DNA of 5,105 nt from an uncultured Sulfurimonas sp. (GTDB lineage Bacteria; Campylobacterota; Campylobacteria; Campylobacterales; Sulfurimonadaceae), in contig CALDOC010000320.1 in assembly GCA_937914675.1 (NCBI GenBank), positions 1 to 5,105 on the forward strand, in the 5' to 3' direction. The notes beneath the pieces were generated by a model. That model saw only the letters and a program-made list of their open reading frames with translations, had not been told where the DNA came from and searched no databases. Of this stretch, positions 1 to 5,105 are shown piece after piece (the first letter of the stretch is position 1; each line of letters opens with the position of its first letter). Position numbers and translations under genes: made by a program.

Positions 1-755
1 CTTATGAATTTGGGATCGACCAAGCCCAACATGTCCGTCACCGTACGAACGTCCACGTAATTTTTGGAGTAGATGATGGCTTGGTCAAGCAGCGTCAAGG
101 TGTCTCTGAGACTTCCGCTTCCACTGCGAGCCAAAATCTCCAGCGCGTCGTTTTCGTACTCTATGCCCTCGAGGCGCAGTATGTGAGCCAAGTGATCGAC
201 GATTTTGTTTGTGGCGATGCTCTTAAATCTAAAGTGCTGGGTGCGACTCAAAATCGTGGCGGGAAGCTTAAGAGGGTCAGTCGTCGCCAATATGAATTTG
301 ACGTAAGAAGGAGGTTCTTCGAGCGTTTTTAAAAGAGCGTTAAAAGCCTCTTTTGTCAGCATGTGCACTTCGTCAATGATAAAGATTTTGTACCTTGCGA
401 TTGCTGGTCTGTATTTGGTCTGCTCAACCAAACTTCTTATATCGTCAATCTTTCGAGAACTCGCGCCATCCATCTCTATGATGTCCATGTGTCTGTTTTC
501 AAGCGCCATGACGCAGTTTGAACAAACGCCGCATGGTTGGTGGCTCATGCCCTCTTCGCATATAAGCGCTTTTGCAAAAATACGAGCCGTTGAAGTTTTT
601 CCGCTTCCACGAAGACCTGAAAAAAGATAAGCGTGGGAAAGTCTGTTTGAATCAAGAGCGAGCGAGAGCGTTTGGGCTATAATCTCCTGCCCTATGAGCT
701 CATCAAAATTTGATGGACGGTATTTTCTCGCTAGTACTTCAGATGCTTCTTTCAA
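1..755 (-). CDS. dnaX: DNA polymerase III subunit tau/gamma (DnaX), N-terminal 251 residues, C-terminus cut by window edge
   Basis: This is the ATPase subunit of the clamp loader, which opens and loads the sliding clamp during chromosome replication. My translation starts MKEASEVLARKYRP, the usual DnaX opening. It shows Walker A GLRGSGKT (47-54), four zinc-binding cysteines at 66, 75, 78 and 81 with the C-x8-C-x2-C-x2-C spacing of E. coli DnaX, Walker B with DEVH (128-131), the LATTD sensor 1 strand (156-160), the SR arginine-finger pair (170-171) and a GSLRDTLTLLDQA sensor 2 helix (214-226). The start is TTG at 755-753: a GGAG lies 7 bases upstream, an in-frame TAA lies just before that, and no ATG is available. 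The gene is easily missed because of the TTG start and the missing 3' end. It is last in the visible rho-murI-murD-dnaX series, 56 bases after murD. Domain III onward and any tau/gamma frameshift site lie outside the window. Confidence 0.96.
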   Translation of the reverse strand, partial: MKEASEVLARKYRPSNFDELIGQEIIAQTLSLALDSNRLSHAYLFSGLRGSGKTSTARIFAKALICEEGMSHQPCGVCSNCVMALENRHMDIIEMDGASSRKIDDIRSLVEQTKYRPAIARYKIFIIDEVHMLTKEAFNALLKTLEEPPSYVKFILATTDPLKLPATILSRTQHFRFKSIATNKIVDHLAHILRLEGIEYENDALEILARSGSGSLRDTLTLLDQAIIYSKNYVDVRTVTDMLGLVDPKFI

Positions 756-766
756 ATAATGACTCC
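756..766 (-). promoter_or_regulatory. dnaX ribosome binding site and start-proximal spacer
   Basis: On the minus strand, GGAG (763-766) sits 7 bases before the TTG start, which supports TTG as the real initiation codon. The nine bases immediately before the start, AGTCATTAT, are identical to the nine before the rho start at 4132. The rest of the 56-base gap up to murD (767-811) is AT-rich. It has one TAAAAT (783-788) but no matching -35 element, so I do not call a separate dnaX promoter. Confidence 0.7.
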
Positions 767-811
767 GTGATTAATTAAGGTCATTTTAGCGTTTAATGAG
801 TTAAATGATGA

Positions 812-2023
812 TTAGACTATCTCTTTTACCATGCTTTTAAACTCGTTGCCTCTTTGCGCGTATGAGCTGAATTCGTCAAGGCTAGAAGCGGCTGGAGAGA
901 GGAGAGCCACTTCATGCGGTTGCAAATTTTTATCTATTTTTTGTACGGCGTCTTTTAGATTTTCACATGTCACAAAATCGACATGGCGCTCTTGAGCCAA
1001 AGACGCGAGTTTATGTTTATTGGTTCCGATGTTATATATCTTCAAATTTAAAGTTTTGAGGTACTCAAAAAGTTCACTCAAATCAACGCCCTTGTCGTCG
1101 CCGCCTAAAATAAGATGGATAAAAGAGTCTTTATATCTTTTAAGAGCGGCTATCGTGGCGTCTAGGTTCGTGGCCTTCGTGTCGTTTACCCAAAGTCTCC
1201 CTTTGGCGTCTCTTAGCTCTTCTTGGCGGTGTGGATCAAGTACGAAAGAGTTTATTTTTTTATAATCCACTCTTTTAAAAAGTATCTTGTCCACGGCCAT
1301 CGCGAGCAACGCGTCGGCTAAAAAAGCGCCTTTGAAATTCACTCTGTTCGCGTCTATCTCAAACTGTCGCGCCAAATCGTTTTCATCCACGTAGCTTATG
1401 ACCTTCGCTTTGGTGTTTACGTTTTTATAAGCGTCTGGGATGATTGCGACGTCCGTGCTTCGCATCATGGAAAGCGGTTTCAGTTTCGCGTTCACGTACT
1501 CTCGCATGTTTCCATGCCAACTCAAATGATCGGGGCTAAGAGGCAAAAGAACGTATATGTTTGGAGTGGCTTTGTTGGTGTAATGCATGGTAAAGGAGCT
1601 AGTTTCAAGTATCCATATCTTCGCGCTTTGATCCAAGTCGCCAAGAGCCGTGCCTATGTTTCCTCCCGCCAAACTACCCTTGTCTTCTAAAAGATGTTGC
1701 GTCATTTGCGTCGTCGTCGTTTTGCCGTTCGTTCCGCTTATCCAGATTTTAAAAGGCGAAGCGTCCCAAAAATAGTCGTACTCGCTTATGAGATTTTTCG
1801 CTTTTTTTATCAAAGGGTTAAAAGGAGGAATCCCCGGTGAAGTGATTTCGAGGTCGGAGTTGTTTTCGTTGAATTCGCTTGAGGGCCTGACGAACGAGCC
1901 ATCTAAACCCTCGTAAGTTTCAGAACAGTTGTCATCGTAAAAGACCGCGTTTGGAATGTGTTTGGCTAAAGGTTTCGTCGTTGTGCCGTAGCCAAAGATG
2001 GAGATTCGTTTTTTAGTTTTCAT
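812..2023 (-). CDS. murD: UDP-N-acetylmuramoyl-L-alanine--D-glutamate ligase (MurD)
   Basis: This cytoplasmic ATP-dependent ligase adds D-glutamate to UDP-MurNAc-L-Ala, the second amino acid of the peptidoglycan stem peptide. The 403 residues show the Mur ligase order: an N-terminal nucleotide-sugar-binding fold beginning ISIFGYG (7-13), the ATP loop GTNGKTTTT (97-105), GGNIG (120-124), LETSSF (139-144), SPDHLSWH (163-170), and AKLKP (179-183), whose K180 corresponds to the lysine that is carbamylated in MurD enzymes. The C-terminal part has DPHRQEE (263-269), VNDTKATNLDAT (279-290), ILGGDDKG (305-312) and LLSPAASSLDEF (374-385), all typical of MurD rather than MurC, MurE or MurF. It is somewhat shorter than the 438-residue E. 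coli enzyme, mostly in the N-terminal domain. The ATG at 2023-2021 lies inside the end of murI, an 11-base overlap, with AGGAAG 7 bases upstream. The overlap suggests coupled translation with the racemase that supplies its substrate. Confidence 0.96.
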   Translation of the reverse strand: MKTKKRISIFGYGTTTKPLAKHIPNAVFYDDNCSETYEGLDGSFVRPSSEFNENNSDLEITSPGIPPFNPLIKKAKNLISEYDYFWDASPFKIWISGTNGKTTTTQMTQHLLEDKGSLAGGNIGTALGDLDQSAKIWILETSSFTMHYTNKATPNIYVLLPLSPDHLSWHGNMREYVNAKLKPLSMMRSTDVAIIPDAYKNVNTKAKVISYVDENDLARQFEIDANRVNFKGAFLADALLAMAVDKILFKRVDYKKINSFVLDPHRQEELRDAKGRLWVNDTKATNLDATIAALKRYKDSFIHLILGGDDKGVDLSELFEYLKTLNLKIYNIGTNKHKLASLAQERHVDFVTCENLKDAVQKIDKNLQPHEVALLSPAASSLDEFSSYAQRGNEFKSMVKEIV

Positions 2024-2759
2024 AGAGCCACTTCCTAGCGATTGTTCGCAGAGCTTCAGGATTTTCCGAGGCGAAAAATTGTAATTTTGGATTTGTATAT
2101 TTTCTGTAAAAGCTAAATTCGCTTTCTAGGTATTCAACTATCGCGTCGCCCGAGTGAATCAATAGAGTTTGCTCCCCAAAATAATTTGACAAGGCTTTTG
2201 ATATGAGAGGAAAATGGGTGCATCCAAGTATAAGCGCGTTTGGAGTTTCCATGTCTGAAAAATAGTGTCTAAACGCGGCTTCTAAAATCTCGCCGCTAAA
2301 AATTTCTTCTTCGACGAGTTGTACGAAAAGAGGAGTCGCTTTTGCTTGAACGTTTGTAAAGGAGAGTTTGTTGAGCCCTATTTCATAGGCTTTTGAATTG
2401 ACGGTCGCTTTTGTGCCAAGGATAAGAACGTTGGAGTTTCTATCTCTAAGGGCGTTTGCCGTCGCTAAGATGCCGGCTTCGACAACCCCTATAACGGGAC
2501 AAGTCGCGCTTTCTCTCATCTCTTGGAGCGCGTAAGCGCTTACCGTGTTGCATGCCACTATGATCAGGTCAAGCTCAAAGTTTTTGAAAAACTCCACCGC
2601 TTCTATGGCGTAACGAATGATTGTATTTTTATCTTTGCTTCCGTAAGGAACGCGGGCGGTGTCGCCAAAGTAGATGATTTCTTCAAAAAGTCGGTGTTGC
2701 AAAAGTGACTTTACAACTGTTAAACCGCCAATTCCACTATCAAATACGCCGACTTTCAC
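2013..2759 (-). CDS. murI: Glutamate racemase (MurI)
   Basis: This cofactor-independent racemase converts L-glutamate to D-glutamate for peptidoglycan. At 248 residues it is a normal family length. It has the two-cysteine catalytic pair: C70 in VACNT and C180 in GCTHFPL, with D7-S8 in FDSGIGG, H182 next to the second cysteine, GDTARVPYG (32-40) and GVVEAG (91-96) completing the glutamate-binding site. The start codon is GTG (2759-2757), two bases after the rho TAG stop. Upstream in the same frame there are only two codons before a TAA, so no other start is possible. The Shine-Dalgarno sequence is weak (GGAT about 9 bases upstream, inside the end of rho), so translation probably depends on ribosomes finishing rho. 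Aspartate racemase is a related alternative, but the motif set and the murD neighbour favour MurI. Confidence 0.96.
   Translation of the reverse strand: MKVGVFDSGIGGLTVVKSLLQHRLFEEIIYFGDTARVPYGSKDKNTIIRYAIEAVEFFKNFELDLIIVACNTVSAYALQEMRESATCPVIGVVEAGILATANALRDRNSNVLILGTKATVNSKAYEIGLNKLSFTNVQAKATPLFVQLVEEEIFSGEILEAAFRHYFSDMETPNALILGCTHFPLISKALSNYFGEQTLLIHSGDAIVEYLESEFSFYRKYTNPKLQFFASENPEALRTIARKWLYEN
2031..2036 (-). promoter_or_regulatory. murD ribosome binding site inside murI
   Basis: AGGAAG on the minus strand lies 7 bases before the murD ATG, within the last codons of murI. It is the best Shine-Dalgarno match in the operon. It fixes the murD start inside murI, so the two frames overlap. 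Confidence 0.75.
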
Positions 2760-2761
2760 TA

Positions 2762-4132
2762 CTACTTATCCGTATTCATACTTTCTAAAAATTCTTTGTT
2801 TGTCTCTTTTTTACCCATTGTGGTATATACGAATTTAAGAGCTTCGACTTCATTGTCTTGCTTGTGAATCATTTGACGAAGTATAAACACTTTTTGTAAA
2901 TCATCTTTCGCTATAAGCAAGTCGTCTTTACGAGTGCCGGATTTTAAAATGTCCATGGCCGGATAAATTCTTCTGTCCGCGATTTTTCTGTCAAGAACCA
3001 CTTCGGAGTTTCCGGTGCCTTTGAACTCTTCAAAGATCACTTCGTCCATGCGGCTTCCCGTGTCTATGAGCGCAGTCGCGATGATCGTTAAACTTCCGCC
3101 TTTTTCTATGTTTCTAGCGGCTCCAAAGAAACGTTTTGGTTTATGAAGGGCGTTCGCGTCAACGCCTCCCGAGAGAACCTTGCCGCTTGATGGAGTTACC
3201 GTGTTGTAAGCGCGAGCCAAACGAGTGATGGAATCAAGCAAGATGACGACGTCTTTGCCAAGCTCGACGCGACGTTTCGCTTTTTCTATAACCATTTCGG
3301 CAACTTTCACATGATTCTTCGCCGGCATGTCAAAAGTCGAGCTATAAACGTCGCCCTTCACGCTTCTCTCCATGTCCGTAACTTCTTCGGGGCGTTCGTC
3401 GACAAGCAAAACCATCAAATCTATTTCAGGATGATTGGCGCTTATTCCATGAGCTATCTCTTTTAAAAGTTCAGTTTTACCGCTTCTTGGCGGCGCCACG
3501 ATGAGACCGCGTTGACCCTTTCCAATAGGAGCGAAAAGATCCATCATACGACCAGTCAAGCCTTTTTCACGGTACTCGAGTTTTATCTGTTGTTCGGGAT
3601 AAAGCGGCGTGAGGTTTTCAAAAAGAGGACGTTTCTTGCTCTCTTCGGGCGGCAGTCCGTTAACCGCTTCTATCTTTATAAGCGCGTAATAACGTTCTTG
3701 ATCTTTTGGAGGACGCACTTGCCCAGTCACCACGTCGCCGTTTCTAAGCGCGAATCTTTTGATTTGAGTGTTTGAAACGTAAGCGTCGTTTATCGACTCG
3801 TTAAAACTTTTGTCGATGGAACGAATGAAACCATATCCATCTTGCATGATTTCCAAAATCCCGATGAAAAGTATAAAACCGCCTTGTTCGGTTTGAGCTT
3901 TTAAAATCTCAAAAATCACGTCTTGACGTTTTAGCTCTTGTGGATGTTCCACTTTTAACTCATCAGCGATAATGATAAGTTCTTCGATGCTTTTCAAACG
4001 GAGTTCTTCTACGCTTGAGCCTTTAACGGGAGTGTGCGTTCTAGATTTTGTTTGGTTTTTACTGATGGTTTTAGGCTTGGGAGTTGTAGGTTTTGTAGCG
4101 CTTTGAGGTTGTTGTGAACTGTTTTCACTCAT
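2762..4132 (-). CDS. rho: Transcription termination factor Rho
   Basis: Rho is a hexameric RNA-dependent ATPase that ends transcription by translocating along untranslated RNA. The 456 residues begin with about 40 disordered, Ser/Thr/Pro/Lys/Gln-rich positions. Next come the helical Rho N-terminal domain (about 41-85) and a cold-shock-like RNA-binding domain with DGYGFIRS (98-105). The ATPase core has PIGKGQRGLIVAPP leading into P-loop PPRSGKT (214-220), catalytic DERPEEVTDM (245-254), Walker B VVILLDSITRLARAYN (295-310), the secondary RNA-binding Q-loop region LSGGVDANALHKPKRFFGAA (320-339), R-loop ALIDTGSRMDE (354-364) and VLDRKIADRRIYP (379-391). The P-loop reads PPRSGKT where E. coli has PPKAGKT. 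The ATG at 4132-4130 has AAGG 10 bases upstream, a rather long spacing. It is the first gene after a strong promoter, with murI 2 bases downstream. All ATPase motifs are intact, so it should be functional. Confidence 0.98.
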   Translation of the reverse strand: MSENSSQQPQSATKPTTPKPKTISKNQTKSRTHTPVKGSSVEELRLKSIEELIIIADELKVEHPQELKRQDVIFEILKAQTEQGGFILFIGILEIMQDGYGFIRSIDKSFNESINDAYVSNTQIKRFALRNGDVVTGQVRPPKDQERYYALIKIEAVNGLPPEESKKRPLFENLTPLYPEQQIKLEYREKGLTGRMMDLFAPIGKGQRGLIVAPPRSGKTELLKEIAHGISANHPEIDLMVLLVDERPEEVTDMERSVKGDVYSSTFDMPAKNHVKVAEMVIEKAKRRVELGKDVVILLDSITRLARAYNTVTPSSGKVLSGGVDANALHKPKRFFGAARNIEKGGSLTIIATALIDTGSRMDEVIFEEFKGTGNSEVVLDRKIADRRIYPAMDILKSGTRKDDLLIAKDDLQKVFILRQMIHKQDNEVEALKFVYTTMGKKETNKEFLESMNTDK

Positions 4133-4146
4133 ATAATGACTGCCTT
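4133..4146 (-). promoter_or_regulatory. rho ribosome binding site and start-proximal spacer
   Basis: Minus-strand AAGG (4143-4146) precedes the rho ATG by 10 bases. The nine bases directly before the start, AGTCATTAT, are the same nine found before the dnaX TTG. No other in-frame start with a better Shine-Dalgarno sequence is apparent. Confidence 0.55.
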
Positions 4147-4178
4147 AATTTGTTGTGATTTTAACGTAGGGAAAGTTT

Positions 4179-4199
4179 AAAGATACCTTGCATATCTTT
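4179..4199 (-). repeat. Inverted repeat in the rho leader
   Basis: Seven-base perfect arms, AAAGATA and TATCTTT, surround a 7-base loop (TGCAAGG on the minus strand); a further U-G pair could close it to 8 pairs and a 5-base loop. It lies just downstream of the predicted rho start of transcription and about 46 bases before the rho ATG. The stem is A/T-rich and followed by only three T residues, so it is a poor intrinsic terminator. It could be a small leader hairpin, an operator, or chance in AT-rich DNA. Confidence 0.4.
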
Positions 4200-4210
4200 T
4201 TGTTGGCGTA

Positions 4211-4240
4211 ATTTTACAATAACTGCAGCCGTAATGTCAA
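4211..4240 (-). promoter_or_regulatory. Sigma70-type promoter for the rho-murI-murD-dnaX operon
   Basis: On the minus strand a perfect -35 hexamer TTGACA (4240-4235) is followed by an 18-base spacer and a -10 hexamer TAAAAT (4216-4211), five of six matches to TATAAT. Transcription should begin near 4204, giving a leader of roughly 70 bases before rho. The site lies in the only sizeable non-coding gap of the window, right after the stop of the GGDEF-EAL gene. Campylobacterota promoters often lack a recognisable -35, so a consensus -35 here suggests a strong constitutive promoter. A second TAAAAT nearer rho (4158-4163) has no matching -35. No clear intrinsic terminator separates this promoter from the upstream gene, so some readthrough into rho is possible. 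Confidence 0.7.
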
Positions 4241-4259
4241 GTTTTACCAAAAATAAAGC

Positions 4260-5105
4260 TTATACGTACTCTATTGGCTCGCTAAAGTAATATCCTTGAA
4301 ACTCGTCAACGCCAATTTCTTTACATATTTCATATACTTCTTTTGAATAAACGTATTCGGCGATTGTTTTGATATTGAGCTCTTTGGCAAAAGTGACGAT
4401 GGCTTTGGTTATGTTCTTCGCGGAAACGTCCTTGTCTATGTTTTTTATTATCGAGCCGTCTATTTTTAGGAAGTCTGGACGTATCTTCATAATGTATGAA
4501 AAATTTGAAAAGCCAGTTCCAAAGTCGTCAATCGCAATTTTAGCGCCCATGGATTTAACTTTAATGATAAATTCCGTCACTTCTTTAACGTTATAAACAT
4601 CTTCCGATTCCACTATTTCAAATACAACTTGAGAGGTATCGTTTACGCCTTCAAGTTTTTTATACAAGAGCGAGACCGTGTCTTCATTCATAATGTCTTG
4701 CGCCAAGAGATTTATGGAAAACAACTCGTCTCTATCTTTAAAAACGTCAAAAGTTTTTAAAATTACTTGTTCAGTGATATACTGATAATACTTTGTGCTT
4801 TGAGATAAGTCCAAAAAGAAAAATGGACTTAAAACCTTCTCTTCATCCTTCATTCTCACAAGCGCCTCATATTTTCCAACCACTCCCTTCGCGTTCACGA
4901 TCGCTTGAAAATAGACTAAAATTCCATCATTTTCCAAAGCGCGTTTTATCTTTTTTATCGTCTCTATGTTATTCATCTGCTTGATTTTTACGCTTGCGTC
5001 TTCACTATAGACTATATAATCTTTGTTTTTTTTCTTCGCCATTTCTAACGCGACGCTAGCGGTTTCTAGTTTATTTTCGGGGGCGAACGATACGCCGGCG
5101 TATAA
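4260..5105 (-). CDS. GGDEF-EAL cyclic-di-GMP protein, 3' part: end of GGDEF domain plus complete EAL phosphodiesterase domain
   Basis: The frame is open to the window edge, so the gene is truncated at its 5' end; the ATG at 5042 is an internal methionine. The 281 visible residues start with YAGVSFAPENKLETAS and run into VALEMAKKKNKDYIVY, the last strand and helix of a GGDEF domain, so this is the back half of a tandem GGDEF-EAL protein. The EAL domain (fragment residues about 50-279) degrades c-di-GMP to pGpG and looks catalytically complete: EALVR (E80), N132 in FSINLLAQ, FEIVESED (162-169), DDFGTGFSNFSYI (D193, D194), K214 in DFLKIDG, E250 in TIAEYV, and Q270 in FQGYYFSEPIE. The GGDEF motif and any N-terminal sensor domains are outside the window, so cyclase activity cannot be judged. 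An A8 tract lies at the domain junction. The stop is followed by the rho promoter gap; no functional link with rho is evident. Confidence 0.93.
   Translation of the reverse strand, partial: LYAGVSFAPENKLETASVALEMAKKKNKDYIVYSEDASVKIKQMNNIETIKKIKRALENDGILVYFQAIVNAKGVVGKYEALVRMKDEEKVLSPFFFLDLSQSTKYYQYITEQVILKTFDVFKDRDELFSINLLAQDIMNEDTVSLLYKKLEGVNDTSQVVFEIVESEDVYNVKEVTEFIIKVKSMGAKIAIDDFGTGFSNFSYIMKIRPDFLKIDGSIIKNIDKDVSAKNITKAIVTFAKELNIKTIAEYVYSKEVYEICKEIGVDEFQGYYFSEPIEYV

Noticed and set aside
81..630. Plus-strand open frames at 81-332 and 361-630
   Set aside because: They lie wholly opposite dnaX, whose minus-strand product carries all clamp-loader motifs. Their translations are low-complexity and resemble no family.
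759..792. Ten-codon minus-strand reading frame (ATG ACC ... ATT TGA) between murD and dnaX, with its stop overlapping the dnaX TTG
   Set aside because: It has a suggestive arrangement for a coupling leader peptide, but no Shine-Dalgarno sequence precedes its ATG and so short a frame is easily due to chance.
1255..1261. A7 run on the murD coding strand as a frameshift or phase-variation site
   Set aside because: The frame reads TAT AAA AAA ATA, which is not a canonical slippery heptamer, and murD is expected to be essential, so on/off switching is implausible.
1020..1265. Plus-strand open frame inside murD
   Set aside because: It is antisense to the conserved C-terminal MurD domain, with no Shine-Dalgarno sequence or recognisable protein features.
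2523..3775. Plus-strand open frames at 2523-2708 and 3512-3775
   Set aside because: They are shadows of murI and rho, each opposite highly conserved motifs.
4179..4199. Inverted repeat as a terminator for the GGDEF-EAL gene
   Set aside because: The stem is AT-rich, lacks a proper T tract, and lies downstream of the rho promoter, where a terminator would block rho itself.
4369..4984. Plus-strand open frames at 4369-4596 and 4793-4984
   Set aside because: They are antisense to the EAL domain, which has a full set of catalytic residues; the frames themselves look random.

Overview
The window carries five genes, all on the minus strand. Their products match Campylobacterota (former Epsilonproteobacteria) best, probably a free-living Sulfurimonas/Sulfurovum-like organism. 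That placement rests on remembered protein style and on rho next to murI, which also occurs in Helicobacter; the genus is not established. I see no mobile element, CRISPR array, tRNA or rRNA. This looks like ordinary core genome, without an obvious new system.

In the direction of transcription (high to low coordinates), the window opens inside a GGDEF-EAL cyclic-di-GMP gene (5105-4260). Only the tail of its GGDEF domain and a complete EAL phosphodiesterase domain are visible. A 127-base gap (4259-4133) follows. It holds a strong sigma70-type promoter (TTGACA, 18 bases, TAAAAT), a predicted leader of about 70 bases containing a short inverted repeat, and the rho ribosome binding site.

Four genes follow that look like one operon: rho (transcription termination factor), murI (glutamate racemase, GTG start, 2 bases after rho), murD (D-glutamate ligase, overlapping murI by 11 bases) and dnaX (clamp-loader tau/gamma subunit, TTG start, 56 bases after murD, running off the window at position 1). 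MurI makes the D-glutamate that MurD adds to the peptidoglycan precursor, so the overlap joins successive users of one metabolite. Rho and DnaX are housekeeping passengers of the same transcript.

The points most worth a second look are an A8 tract at the GGDEF-EAL junction that forms a canonical -1 slippery heptamer, an identical 9-base sequence directly before the rho and dnaX start codons, and the rho leader as a possible autoregulatory site.
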